The position numbers and the translations under genes are program-made. A model generated the notes under the pieces. The model was given only the letters and a program-made list of their open reading frames with translations. It was not told where the DNA came from and made no database searches. Of a DNA stretch of 64,000 bases, positions 32,180 through 47,649 are shown in pieces. Positions within the stretch are counted from its first letter, which is position 1, and each line of letters begins with the position of its first letter. The DNA is from Medicago truncatula (lineage: Eukaryota > Streptophyta > Magnoliopsida > Fabales > Fabaceae): the NCBI RefSeq assembly GCF_003473485.1, contig NC_053042.1:48447762-48511761 (forward strand), written 5' to 3'.

Positions 32180-33182
32180 TTATTAACTAGTTTATTAGTC
32201 TATGTATTTGGAATAAGTAGCATGTTCATGGTAGGTTTTGTTCCTACACATTAATAAGTGCTATGTGATCACTTGGTTATAAATTATATCTATGTAATAA
32301 TAAGAGAGTATTGAAAATAATGTGTGATTTCCAGGAAATATGCAGCTTATTTGAATGATACTCATTTAATTAAGATTTAGATGCTCTTATATTTAATATA
32401 TTTCATTATGTGAGTAACTAACTTTAAAGAATTGTTTCAGCCTACAACCGCATGTAGAAAAATGATATTGGATCACAAAAATTGGGTCACACAGGGGTAG
32501 GAATAGGGCGGGCCAAACCTTGGTTAAATAGGTAGATCTAGTTGAAAAAATTAAAGTCTAAGTTTCGGCTATTAGTTTGCTAAAGACTCTATTTAAGTCT
32601 GTCATGACCTTTTTAAAAGCAAGGTCTGACCTATTAGCCTGTCTGAAACTTAATTTGTATTAAAAATATATATATATAACATTTAACCTTTTTTTTTTTA
32701 TTTGAAGAAAACATTTATCCTATTTTACGAAATTAAAATAGTTCTTAAAAGGCTAATAGGTCAATAAAATTTTGTAAAACATATACATCCATTTTTTCCC
32801 CACTTTATAAGCATATATTGCATGTATATCTGATAAAATTTTGTAGAGTTTGTAGATGTTAATATATATTGTCTTTTTTTTTTGTTCATAATAGGGTTCC
32901 TTACTTGTGATTCGAAATAAGCTGAGAATGACAATAATAAAAGATTAAGAGGGGTAACGTCCAAAAGTATGTCGTGTGAATTGAAATAAGAGAGTAATAC
33001 CAAGAGAGTTTTGTAATTCATTGGAAATCTTGATTTAAAGAAACCAAAAATTTATTAATATAATGGAGAATATGTAATTACACATATATGGGTCGGCCTG
33101 ATAAACCTAGTAAGCTTTTTCTATAAACCTTAACCTTACCTATTTAAATTAATGAGCTTTTTAAAAAGTTTAAGCCTAACCT
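32180..33182. other. Intergenic with a diverged MITE-type repeat
   Basis: From about 32490 (AGGGGTAGGAATAGGGCGGG) to 33360 there is repeated AGGTCTGACCTATTAGCCTG-type text, found again inverted near its right end (AAGCCTAACC, TAGTAAGC). This is the style of a hAT-like, non-autonomous legume repeat. The SINE at 33183-33327 was inserted into it. No gene is seen. Confidence 0.5.
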
Positions 33183-33327
33183 TTTTTTATTTTGGTAGAT
33201 AGATGAGATGACAAAGCCATCATAAACTCACACATATAAAGTGGAGATACCGGGGTTCGAACCCCGATCATGACGTCCGACCTAACAATTTTGATATTTT
33301 TGCCAGTTGTGCTAGGACTTATGGGAC
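33183..33327 (-). repeat. tRNA-derived SINE (145 bp) with 12-bp target-site duplication
   Basis: Read on the minus strand it has an A-box-like AGCACAACTGGCA and a perfect B-box GGGGTTCGAACCCCGG, and it ends in an A-run (the T-run at 33183-33190). The flanking direct repeat is TAAGCCTAACCT at 33171-33182 and 33328-33339. It belongs to a different SINE family from the element at 292-435, since the body sequence differs. Confidence 0.85.
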
Positions 33328-33339
33328 TAAGCCTAACCT

Positions 33340-35658
<2,319 letters not shown>

Positions 35659-36356
35659 TGAGTTGTTATAATTAATTGGTCAATGATTTAGTGTTATATT
35701 CATTCAAGTTGTTGTTGTTTTAAATTATTAAAAAACAAAATATTGTACTTTGAAAAGTATGTTTTCAACTTTTATCCCCAATAGTGCGCAAATGGATTAT
35801 CCACTTTTGACTTTAAAATCATAAAATAATTATTATTTGCATTTTGTTTACTGTTTGTTTTTTGCACTCACATTGTTTCACAATAATTGATCATACATTT
35901 CTCCCTATCATTCCTTCTAGGACTATATCCCTCTTTGTTTATTGTCTTATGTGGACTCCTCTTGAAAATTTCAACTATCTAATACCTCCTTATCAATATG
36001 ACAATCTCCTAACTCACATTAATAAAAAATTATAACAGTAATAATTAATCAACAGATGGTTGACCATTTCAACAAAGTTTAGAACTATAAGTTTAGAATG
36101 ATGCACATAACATTAATAAAATGGTCTTTTTAAAGAAAGGGTCATGTTAAGAAAGTTAAATACAGAATTTTTATATTGAAAAGAATAATTTCTTGAATTT
36201 TAAAAAGTTAAACAATTATTATAGTAATAATTAATCAACAGATGGTTGACCATTTCCAGTTGAGAATGATGCACATAGCATTAATAAAATGGAATAAATG
36301 GAAAATCCACTATTGTAGTTACATTGAATTTTTTTTTTTTTAAATTACATTAAAAT
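35659..36356. other. Intergenic downstream of chitinase B1
   Basis: AT-rich spacer with the 3' UTR of B1. A short direct repeat, ATTAATCAACAGATGGTTGACC, occurs in two copies (about 36045 and 36230), separated by 0.2 kb. No gene is seen. Confidence 0.4.
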
Positions 36357-36358
36357 TA

Positions 36359-36721
36359 GGTTTAATTACGCTTTTGATTCAACTCCTTTTCTAAAATCAA
36401 TTTTTTTATCCTCTATGTTCACATTTGTTGTAGTTTTGGTTCCAACTCATAATTGTTGTCCCAAAAAAATGAAAATTTTAAACGCAAAACAAATGCTGGT
36501 TATTGTTCCATTTTAAATCTAAAGATAAAATATCGCTTTTAAGACCAAAACTTGTTTTTTTATTTCTCTCCAAAAGTCATCATTTTTAAAGAAGAAACAT
36601 GGGTTGGGTCCAAAATTGGAAGGAAAAAAATAAAATAGAGGACCAAAAAATATAATTTTAAATATGGAGACTATTTTCGTGAGTTTGATCAAATAGATGA
36701 TCAAAAGTACAATTAAACCTA
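36359..36721. repeat. Foldback MITE candidate
   Basis: The left end AGGTTTAATTACGCTTTTGA and the reverse complement of the right end, AGGTTTAATTGTACTTTTGA, are inverted repeats about 360 bp apart. The interior has scattered inverted matches (GACCAAAA/TTTTGGTT). A clean target duplication is not seen, so the copy is older than those at 23159 and 43996. Confidence 0.6.
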
Positions 36722-36846
36722 AAAATAAAAATTTACAATCTTTTTGGGACATTTGGTCCTCTATTTTCAATCTCTAATTGAAGAGAGATAAGTTGATTTA
36801 TTTGTTATTGATTTATTTGGTCCCAAAGGTTCAAATGCAGCAATTA

Positions 36847-37569
36847 TTAATTGACAATGAGAGTTATTTCTTGTTTTTTAAAGGGAGAAATTCGGTGCTT
36901 TTCATTATCAATCAAAAAAGAAATACATGACAGTACATTATCATAAACGTAGGAGCTAGCATTAGATGGGGCTACCCTAGCTAACTCATGAGCGACCCCA
37001 TTAACTTGCCTCCTATTGAACTCGACATGAGAGTTCTGAAAACTATTGTCAAACAATTGTCTACAAGCATGCATGATACATCCAAGCTCACTATCATCCT
37101 CTACATAAGATCGAAAATGATCAACCACTATCTTGGAATCTAAAGCAAAGTCAACATTATCATAGTGAAGATCTGTCATCCACTTCAACGCCGTATGAAA
37201 AGCTACGGCCTCACCCACATCAACATCGCAGAGAGGGGAGAAACAATTTGTTTTAGCACAGATAAATTCACCCCTGTCATCACGAAGACAAATACCGATA
37301 CCCACCATATTCTTGGAACAGGAGAAAGAGGCGTCAATATTACATTTGTATCTGTCATGAGCCGGTTTCGACCATTCAACCACGTTGACGTCGGTATAGT
37401 TACTTTGATGCGTCAACGGGGCATCTTCTTTTCGCGATCTTATGATTTGGGTTGTTCGCCATTCATCCAAAAGATGCTTTGCACGCTCAACAACCTGCAA
37501 TATTGTTTCATTTTGATGTTGCCATAACTTGAGATTCATGCGCTTCCATAAACTCCACATAATTGTCAC
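36847..37569 (-). pseudogene. RNase H-type protein from a LINE, 5'-truncated (240-aa ORF)
   Basis: The ORF reads IMWSLWKRMNLKLWQHQN, a linker, then an RNase H fold of the RVT_3 type. The first catalytic Asp sits in KCNIDASFSC, Glu in DVGEAVAFHTAL, Asp in DFALDSKIVVDHF, and the last His in NGVAHELAR. This is the C-terminal part of plant LINE polyproteins. The reverse transcriptase part is missing: upstream, the matching frame continues a few codons (LFVTIMW) and then hits a stop, and another frame continues the expected text. It therefore looks like a truncated LINE rather than a host gene. The open frame is unusually well preserved. About 40 bp of direct repeat (TCTAATTGAAGAGAGATAAG) flank the region, at about 36771 and 37739. 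Confidence 0.7.
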
Positions 37570-39282
37570 AAATAATTCTTTTTGTAAGATAGCTGATCAA
37601 GAAGAGTAAAAATCAAAGCATCCATATTTCTTGTTATTGATTTATTTGGTGAATTTCTTGTTATTAATTTGTTGTGCAAGCATTATTTCCAATGTATTTT
37701 TAACAGTTTGGATACTCTCGATCAAACTCTATTTCAATCTCTCTAATTGAAGAGAGATAAGTTGATTCCAAAATTGAAAAAATGATTAAGTTAAATTAAG
37801 AGTGATAGAGAGGGTTTAATCTTATGAGTTTAGCCCTGTGACCTCAAATGACAGAGTTCAAATCTCTAACAGCCATTAAAGTTACTTGAATTACTAAAAG
37901 TATTATCACTCAAACTTCAGATTCGCTCAATATTTGTAATCACACTTCATGAATCAGCTTCTAAAGGAAGTATTGAACTCCTTCACCAGTCGTTTGAAAG
38001 ATCGTTGTCTCCTGCTTGCTGCAATTCCCGTCTTTACTTAATATAATACGAAATCCCCAATAATTCTAGTGTGATGAAACTTCCCTTATTTTCAGTGCCA
38101 TCTTGTTCATGTTCAATAATTGTACCCAATATAATGCTCATGTTCCCCGGTCTATGCAATCCTTGAACGGATTGAGCTAATTTCGCATAAAAAGTAGTTG
38201 CAATTCTTTATAATTTTGTCAAGTCTAGATTCTGAAACCAGATAGAAATGCTTCATATTATCAGATAATTGCATCCAATATTTGATCATGTTTTGTAATT
38301 GAATAACCAATTAAAAGGAGATAATCAACAATAGCTTTAACTTGGAAAACTTTCTTCCAAAATTGACACATCTCGTCGTCCTAAACTTGAAATGCATGTA
38401 TCCAACAAATTTTGAAAGCAACCAGATGAATGAACAACATTGAATATTGTACATGCCATTTTGATATACATCAGATACAAATGTTAAAGATGCAATTACA
38501 CTCAGAAACGTATTTCAAAAACGTTATAGCATTACACACAGAGTTGTGAGGTTTGTGAGAGGTGATAACACACACCTTCATAAGTGGATACACACCAAAA
38601 TAATCCTGATAAAATAGTAATGTTAGGACACATTATTGGCCATAAGGTAACATCATCAGTATATGGAAGGCCTTGTTCCACATTCATCGGCATCAACCTC
38701 CCTCAGTTCCACCTCACGATCTAAGTAGCAAAACTACAAGAAGAACACAGATATACATGAGGTAAGAAACATTGACAATCATCGCAAATAGGAAAAGAAG
38801 AGCAAAGTACAACATAATGACATTGACAGGTACACACGCAGGAAATCATATTCATCTCTCAAGTTAATGTCAACAAACATTTCCAAGGAATCATGACAAT
38901 TACTACTTTGATGATGAAACTATTTCCTATATATTATAATGCTATTATGAAATGATATTATATCCATCATAAATAAAATGAATTATCATATTCTCAACCA
39001 TCTCTTGATTCATCAAATAACTACTGTGATGCATGCAATCAATTGCATTTCTTTTTCTTTTTTTAGTTTTTATTTATTACTTTATCAGCCATTAGGAAAT
39101 TGTTGGCCCATGTGTGAAACTCAAACTCTAACACTGAGATGTCCATTATCTAAAGTCTAATAAACCCAAAAACTCCTTCGGATTTCTAACCTTTAAATGA
39201 ATAACTGATTTTAACTTTCTTTACTTTTGGAAGAGGAGATTATATACTAGTGTCAATCTCCTTTCTCCCTCTTTTTTCAAAA
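37570..39282. other. Intergenic, no gene recognised
   Basis: I see no conserved domain on either strand. The right flank of the RNase H fragment (37620-37790) repeats parts of its left flank. The rest is spacer. Confidence 0.35.
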
Positions 39283-39717
39283 TCAAAGAAAACGAGTATA
39301 ACTGTTTTTTCCTCTCAAAGCCAATAGTTCATCCCTTGCAACTTCTGTGATGTCGCCACCAACGATAAGTCCCCCCGACATCACTTTCTTTGGTAGCACT
39401 TGACGAATGTCTTTGTTCCTATCAAAGCTATTTTTGATTTCATAGGGTATAATGCATTCTATTTTATAAGAATAACTCAAATTAAGAGATATCATTCAAG
39501 GGAATACTACTAGAGTTTTTTGGCTTTCTGCTTTGCACTCATCAAACTAATCTCTTCTATGTGTTCAGTATCCCTTATCATCAGTATACTCATATAAACT
39601 TCATTTACTTTCAAATTATCACGGTTCTTTTTCTAATGTTCTACCGGAGCATATATTTCAAATTACCAACAATAACAACAAAAAAAAAACATAGAAAAAG
39701 GGTAGGTCGTATTGTAC

Positions 39718-40373
39718 CTTTTAACTTTCTTTTGAATAATTGTGCAAGAAAAGATGTTGAACTCTAGCGAAGCCAGTTTGGCTCTGGCCTTAAGAACAAA
39801 TTTCAACTTAGCACGAACACGCATAAGCTCGTCCTCATATTTAAGTTGTTTCTGAAACAGTTCAAGAAACCTTCTCCTTAGTTGGTCGTCACAGTTTCGC
39901 ATACAAATCAGTCGGTCTTTCATTCTTCTTTGAATATAGCACGATTTTTCCTTCAGGTTTTTCTCCATAAACTCAAGGTCTTCGACCACTTCATGGCGAT
40001 ACTTACGATAGTCCTTTAAGAGTTCCAGTTCACTTAACCATTCTCCATCAAACATTCTTTTGAGTTGATGAATAAAAACGGAGAGTGTGTCCATGTGTTT
40101 ATCAAGTATAGATAATGGAGTATTCTGAGATAATAACTCTAGCAAGTCATAGAGATTAAAGTATACTTGTAGACGGAAGTCGTCGTCATTCCAAGCCAAT
40201 TCTGAACGAAAACGCCTGTCTCGATCGTCAGTGGAGAGAAAGTTGGCGATAGTCTCAGCCTTTTCAGCAGTGAAAGCTAGCATGTTTATTCTGTAATCAT
40301 GCATTTGTTGTCGAAGTTTTGGGGAGAAGTTCTTCAGGTCAGCTTCATTATCGTGGTGGTAGCTACAAGCCAT
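39718..40373 (-). CDS. Unrecognised helical, charged protein (exon 1 of a small gene)
   Basis: From the ATG at 40373 the frame encodes about 218 residues starting MACSYHHDNEADLKNF. The composition is highly charged and helix-prone, with coiled-coil-like stretches (LKDYRKYRHEVVEDLEFMEK, LRRRFLELFQKQLKYEDELM). There is no signal peptide, membrane segment or recognised domain. The frame stays open to 39663, but the last residues turn into aromatic/Cys-rich text, and AAAG|GTACAA at 39718/39717 is a good donor. A second exon therefore probably lies downstream (39.3-39.5 kb). One option ends RKPKNSSSIPLNDIS; another is an ORF ending at 39283. A telomere-type promoter element sits 40 bp upstream of the ATG. 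I do not recognise the family. Confidence 0.55.
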
Positions 40374-40413
40374 TGATTGAATTCCACGCAGAGGGGAGCA
40401 GAGGTATTAGGGC

Positions 40414-40423
40414 TTAGGGTTAG
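40414..40423 (-). promoter_or_regulatory. Telobox-type element
   Basis: TTAGGGTTAG on the plus strand (CTAACCCTAA on the gene's strand) lies about 41 bp upstream of the ATG at 40373. Such AAACCCTAA-type boxes are common in plant genes active in dividing cells and translation. Function here is inferred. Confidence 0.45.
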
Positions 40424-41444
40424 AGAGAGTGTGGTTAATGGTTATAGGGTTAGACTTAGAGATAAAGCATTTATATTGAACTCAAAGCGCTAAAATCTCT
40501 CGAAGACTATACCGAATTCTTAAAGATAGAGCTGCATATTGTTACTCCCAACTAAATTGCCAACGACACACATAACTCTCAATAGTCAATACTCATGTGA
40601 GAATTATATCTCTGGTTACACCTAAACTTACTTAAAATTTTACAATAATGTCATAATTATCCTTTTAGATAAATTTTCTCAAAACTCTTATTCATTGTTA
40701 CTATAAAATTTCACCTTTTTTCACCTACATACTATCATGGATATTGAATCAATCTCGATGAAAAATTAAAGAGTCAATGATGTAACGCCCACTTTCGTTT
40801 AATCGTTATTTAATCGAGATTAGGCAATTATATGATAATTATATAGTATATGCATGATTTTGGTATGTTTTGATGATTTGATCGATGACGTGTTAAGTTA
40901 TGAGTATTGAAGGATTTGATTATGATATGGGAATTATTTTATTGTTAAATAAAATAAAGATTTGAAAATAATATAAAATATTTAGTTGAGGGCTGTTTTG
41001 ATATTTTAGATAGTTTTGGGGGAGAAAGTGAGATAAGATAAGTAATTAGAAAAAGATATAAATAGGAGAAGACCTAATATTTTAGAAACTCATTGTACGT
41101 GAAAACTTTTGGAAGAAGGGAGAAAAGCCAAGTCTAGAGGAATCAAGGTAGAGTGCTGCGATTTTCTTCATTCAAGGTAAGGGTGAGACTAATAATTCAA
41201 TAATGTTAATTACTGTAATTCTGATGATTAGTTGACAAAGTTAGGATTGATTTAGAGAAGTTTTGGAATTAGGTTAAAACCCTAAAAATTGATGATCAAA
41301 CGGTAAAACTTGTTTAGATTGATGTAGAAACCGTCCTTTAACCTTAGAATATGTTTAGGATGAATTCTGGAATCAAAATTAGGCTTTGAACCATGTTGTG
41401 TGATGGATTTTTGAGAAAAACCCTAGTCTGCCCGTGCTTCTGTT

Positions 41445-41775
41445 CATCGCTCGCCACGGCGAGTGATGATCCTCGCCTCGCGAGTGATGAACTTCATCGC
41501 TCGCCACGCGAGCACCTTTCCTTCGCCTCGCGAGTTGTTTGGTCCAACTCGCCATGGCGAGCAACCTTTCCTCGCCTCGCGAGCTTAGGCAGAGTGCATG
41601 TCATATTTCGTGTTTCGACCTTTTTAGTTGAATCTTGTATGCCTTTGAGTGCCTGAACATACCTAGTATTGATTAGGAATGAATATAGGATCAGAGGGAA
41701 CCCAGAACGACCTTAGTTTGGGAGTTGAGTGGTACTCGCCATGGCGAGTAAGAGCTCTCGCCTCGCGAGTACAAC
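41445..41775. repeat. CG-rich palindrome cluster inside the solo LTR
   Basis: In an AT-rich neighbourhood, CTCGCCATGGCGAG-type palindromes and CTCGCCTCGCGAG-type near-palindromes recur at least eight times between 41447 and 41580. Another pair lies at 41735-41770, including the 16-bp perfect palindrome ACTCGCCATGGCGAGT. The related LTR at 18763 lacks them. Local ORFs through the cluster are not convincing proteins. Confidence 0.85.
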
Positions 41776-42145
41776 CAGGATGAACTTGATTATGTGTTTG
41801 TGCGATCTGTGTCGCACTTGTTGATCAAGAGTGAACCCCTAACTGGTAATGAGACCTAGTGATGTTGTTTAATGCAGACTGTAGAGTTGTTTAAGTTATA
41901 TTAATATTAATTGGATAAGAACTATTGTATTGTATATTCATGCAAAATGAGAAGATGTGATAATAATGCAATTTATGTGCTATTGATATAATGATATCAT
42001 CTTGATATGTGACTTGTTTATGCTGCTTCCGTTGTTTAACTAAGTGCATAAGTCTATGATGAAGTTTAGCTCCAAATTATTGGATGCATGTTGATAAGTC
42101 GATTACGTTGTTTTGTTCATATGTGTCCGTGCATAGCATATCATT

Positions 42146-42226
42146 GAGCTTTGTCCTCACCACGAAAATTAGGAGCTTTGTCCTCCGCACGTTTTACAGG
42201 AGCTTTGTCCTCCGCACGATTAAAGT
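42146..42226 (+). repeat. Three tandem 27-bp units inside the solo LTR
   Basis: Units start at 42146, 42173 and 42200 with GAGCTTTGTCCTC followed by CGCACG or a variant. AGGA...TCCT can form a short stem. The block lies just upstream of GGTACCACATGCAT, the same place as the 41-bp repeats in the related LTR. Confidence 0.8.
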
Positions 42227-42905
42227 ATATTAATACTTATGATGACGATTGGTACCACATGCATATAAGGAGTCTAGGAGCATTGTCACATTGTCATGAT
42301 TAAGATACCTTGTTGATGATGAGTGGATATGTGATTACGTGATAAGTGTTCATTGATTATGTTATGTTGTTTATAATGATTGGATATATGATTACGTGAC
42401 AACTGTTTAGCATTTATGCAAAGTTAATAATGGAATGATTATGATGTTAATTTATGATTCGCAATTACATTGATTAATGTTATTTTATTATGAAATCTCA
42501 CCCCTTCTGCTTGAAAATGTTGCCCTTCGTATGGGTAACTTGCAGGTGATCGTGCTTAGTGTGCAGTTGCTTCTGTGAGTGGCCTTGCCTCTCTGTGTCG
42601 TCTAGGTCGCTCTGATACGTAACGGGATGGGGTTAATGCTATAACATGCTTCATTCTTTTACGTGAACTGCCATGATAATTTATGCTTTGATAAACTCTT
42701 TTGAGATACTTGTTGGGGCCTGCGTGCCAAACTGATTTATGATTTCTGAACTAATACTCCGCTGCTATGTTAAGATATTATGTGGAAGTTAAATTATTAT
42801 TTAACTGTTTTTGGATTACGTTTCTATGTGATATCCCGTTATGGTTTTTACTCTGATAAATGTTTAAGAAATTTGTATATTGGGAAAACGGGGTGTTACA
42901 AATGA

Positions 42906-43995
42906 CAACGTCTTTCATCCATAGTCCATTGCATATAGATAAATGAATTTTTTTTTTTTTTCAATGATGCTAAGTTTCTATTTTTTTTTCTTGTTGTTCA
43001 CATTGCTGATATGTTATGCACTCTACAAGCTACGGGTATTTGATGGTGCAACACGCGTTAACGTTAATTAAATTTAAGTTTTAAGTAAACATTCATTTTA
43101 AGGTTGACGTTTACTTAAATTAAGTTTAAGTAGATACATGTGAGCTTAGTTTAATTACATAACCTACTTATATTGAGTTTACATGTACCTACTTAAAATA
43201 AGATTACGTAGAATAATTAAACAAAGTTGAGGAGGTTAACACAAATTTCAAGTTAAGTATATATACTTAAACTCAGTTTACATGACCTACGTAAACTGAG
43301 TTTTGGAGTAGGAAGAACAATGCAAAGGGTTTTGGATGAATTTGAAAATTAAATTTTATTTAAGGTAAATTTTATCATTTTAGGGTGTAACAAGAATTAA
43401 ACAAAGTGTAACTAAAAAATTCCTCATGTCAGCATATAACCAAAAAGATATTATTTTACTATTTTTTTCAAATTTTAAAAATCCTCTAAAATAAAATATT
43501 TTTAAAATTCCAGATTTTTAAGTTTTTACAGGTAAAAAAAGTTATTTAGAAAAAAAAAAATCTATGATATATTTTTTGTTTTTCTAAGGAAAGATATATT
43601 TTTTGTTGAACACTTTGGTATCCTTGAAATCACTCATACTCGAAGTTACAATGGATGCATTATTCATGAAAATTAGATACACCCATTATTCAAAAACCTG
43701 AAGAAACTTGCAAAGGAAGCTAGTTATGAGTGCAATGCCATTTATGCAAAAGAGATCATTTATGTTAAGCAAAATTAGCTTACTAGATTACACATCTGTC
43801 CACATAGTACAAAATAACTTATTGGATGGTTTGAATATGGATTTTTAAAGAGGAGAAGGTTTTCTAGGATTAAGCCTATATTTTGAAGTATATTCGATTT
43901 TTAAAAATTGAAATAACGACATGATAAATGATCATATGTTATATCAAACACACTTAATTCATTTTCAGAAAACATATTATGGTGTTTTTTTATTA
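42906..43995. other. Intergenic, repetitive palindromic text
   Basis: From 43040 to 43310 the motif TACTTAAA/TTTAAGTA and variants recur in both orientations (for example near 43065, 43110, 43130, 43185, 43250 and 43260). I could not resolve this into one simple element. No gene is seen. Confidence 0.4.
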
Positions 43996-44305
43996 GGCTT
44001 AATTGCATTTTTGGACCCCTATCTTTTCAAAAGTTGCGGTTATGGACCCCTAACTAATTTAAATATAAAACAGCCCCCTATGTTTTGATTCTTTAGCAGT
44101 TTTGGACCCCAAGGCAAAAAAAAATAAAATTTACATGTGGCACCTCACTTAGGGTGCCACGTCAGCGTTGACTGAGTCAACAATGGACTGGGGGTCCAAA
44201 ACTGCCAAAGAATCAAAACATAGGGGGTTGTTTTGTATTTAAATTAGTTAGGGGTCCATAACCGCAACTTTTTGAAATATAGGGATCCAAAAGTATAATT
44301 AAGCT
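43996..44305. repeat. Foldback MITE, about 310 bp
   Basis: The element is nearly palindromic: the left arm has TTGGACCCCTAT, GTTGCGGTTATGGACCCCTA and CCCCCTATGTTTTGATTCTT, and the right arm holds their reverse complements. Termini are GGCTTAATTGCA and (reverse complement) AGCTTAATTATA. The 9-10 bp flank TTTTTATTA is duplicated (about 43987-43995 and 44306-44314), which fits a MULE-type MITE. The centre contains TGCCACGTCAGCGTTGACTG. Confidence 0.85.
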
Positions 44306-44316
44306 TTTTTATTAAT

Positions 44317-44360
44317 ATGTATGTATCTATGTATGTATGTATGTATGTATGTATGTATAT
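44317..44360. repeat. ATGT tetranucleotide microsatellite
   Basis: About ten ATGT units with one ATCT interruption, directly beside the MITE's right flank. Confidence 0.9.
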
Positions 44361-46736
<2,376 letters not shown>

Positions 46737-47649
46737 AGGTACGTAGTTGCTATTTGTCAATAAATTTGTGTCTTGTTCGTTCTATTTTTAAATTAATAGA
46801 AAATAAAGAAAAACTATGTTATTGTAATTTGGTTATTGTACTTTAATACTATTAATTGTTATTTATTTGTGTGCCTGCTTGGAATTTACACGCTTGTGTG
46901 ACTTTAAAAGATTTATTTGTTTTTGTTTTTGTCTCTTCATTTAATCAAGAAGTTTGAAAGAAAGAAAAAAAGGAAAACGAATGTATTGTTAATTATTTTC
47001 TTGTTTAGAAGCTCTCAACAAATCATAAGGAAAATGAATTTCCTCATGAGTAAGAAAATTTTAGTATTGGCTACTAAGATTCCTGGTGCTGGATTCTTTG
47101 GAGCGACCGAGTGCTTATTAGGTATTGTTATTAAAAAATTATAAAAATGTGATGTGTACACGTGGGATCCATTTAAGAACTTCAAATTGATGGTCTCCAT
47201 TGTGGATGCTCTAAGAATGACTGAGAATGTGACATACTAGATACTCAAAGCTCTAGCGTAAGCTTATTCATAAAGACATAAAATATAAAACTGAATACAC
47301 AATTCTTTAGAAAGTCACATGACAATAGTAACTCGAGGTGCAGTTGTAACACTACAAACAACAAGCTAAAATATAACAGTCCCGGGATATGGCTGAATGT
47401 GATTCAGATTATGATTTCTTATCAAAATTTCCAATGACATAAACTAACATATGACCATTCTAACTAAATATTGAACCACAGTAAGAGTTTACAGAAGAAC
47501 AAATAATGAAAACAGGAAAGCAATAAAATGAAGAAAAGATGAAACCTATGAAGCAAACAAATTAAATAACCAAAATGCAAGATTGGTATCAACACACCAA
47601 GAAGAGGATGTGTAACTTCTAAAAGTATGTGTAGGCCTCGGGCTGAAAC
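46737..47649. other. Intergenic between converging genes
   Basis: It contains the 3' UTRs of chitinase B2 (+) and the pyruvate kinase gene (-) and AT-rich spacer. No further gene or clear repeat is seen. Confidence 0.5.

Larger units (their letters stand above)
40781..42900 (+). mobile_element. Solo LTR, probably Ty3-gypsy (2,120 bp), TSD AATGA
   Basis: The ends are TGTAACGCCC and GGGTGTTACA. The 5-bp duplication AATGA is perfect (40776-40780 and 42901-42905). It is related to the LTR at 18763-20974 through shared blocks (CTCACCCCTTCTGCTTG, ATGGGTAACTTGCAGGTGAT, GATACGTAACGGGATG, GGGAAAACGGGGTGTTACA). It differs in carrying a CG-rich palindrome cluster (41440-41775) and a different triple repeat (42146-42226). 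There are no internal genes, so it is a solo LTR. Confidence 0.9.

Noticed and set aside
41379-41656. Short ORFs through the CG-rich palindromes
   Set aside because: They arise from the repeated CTCGCC/GGCGAG text inside a solo LTR and have no protein-like character.
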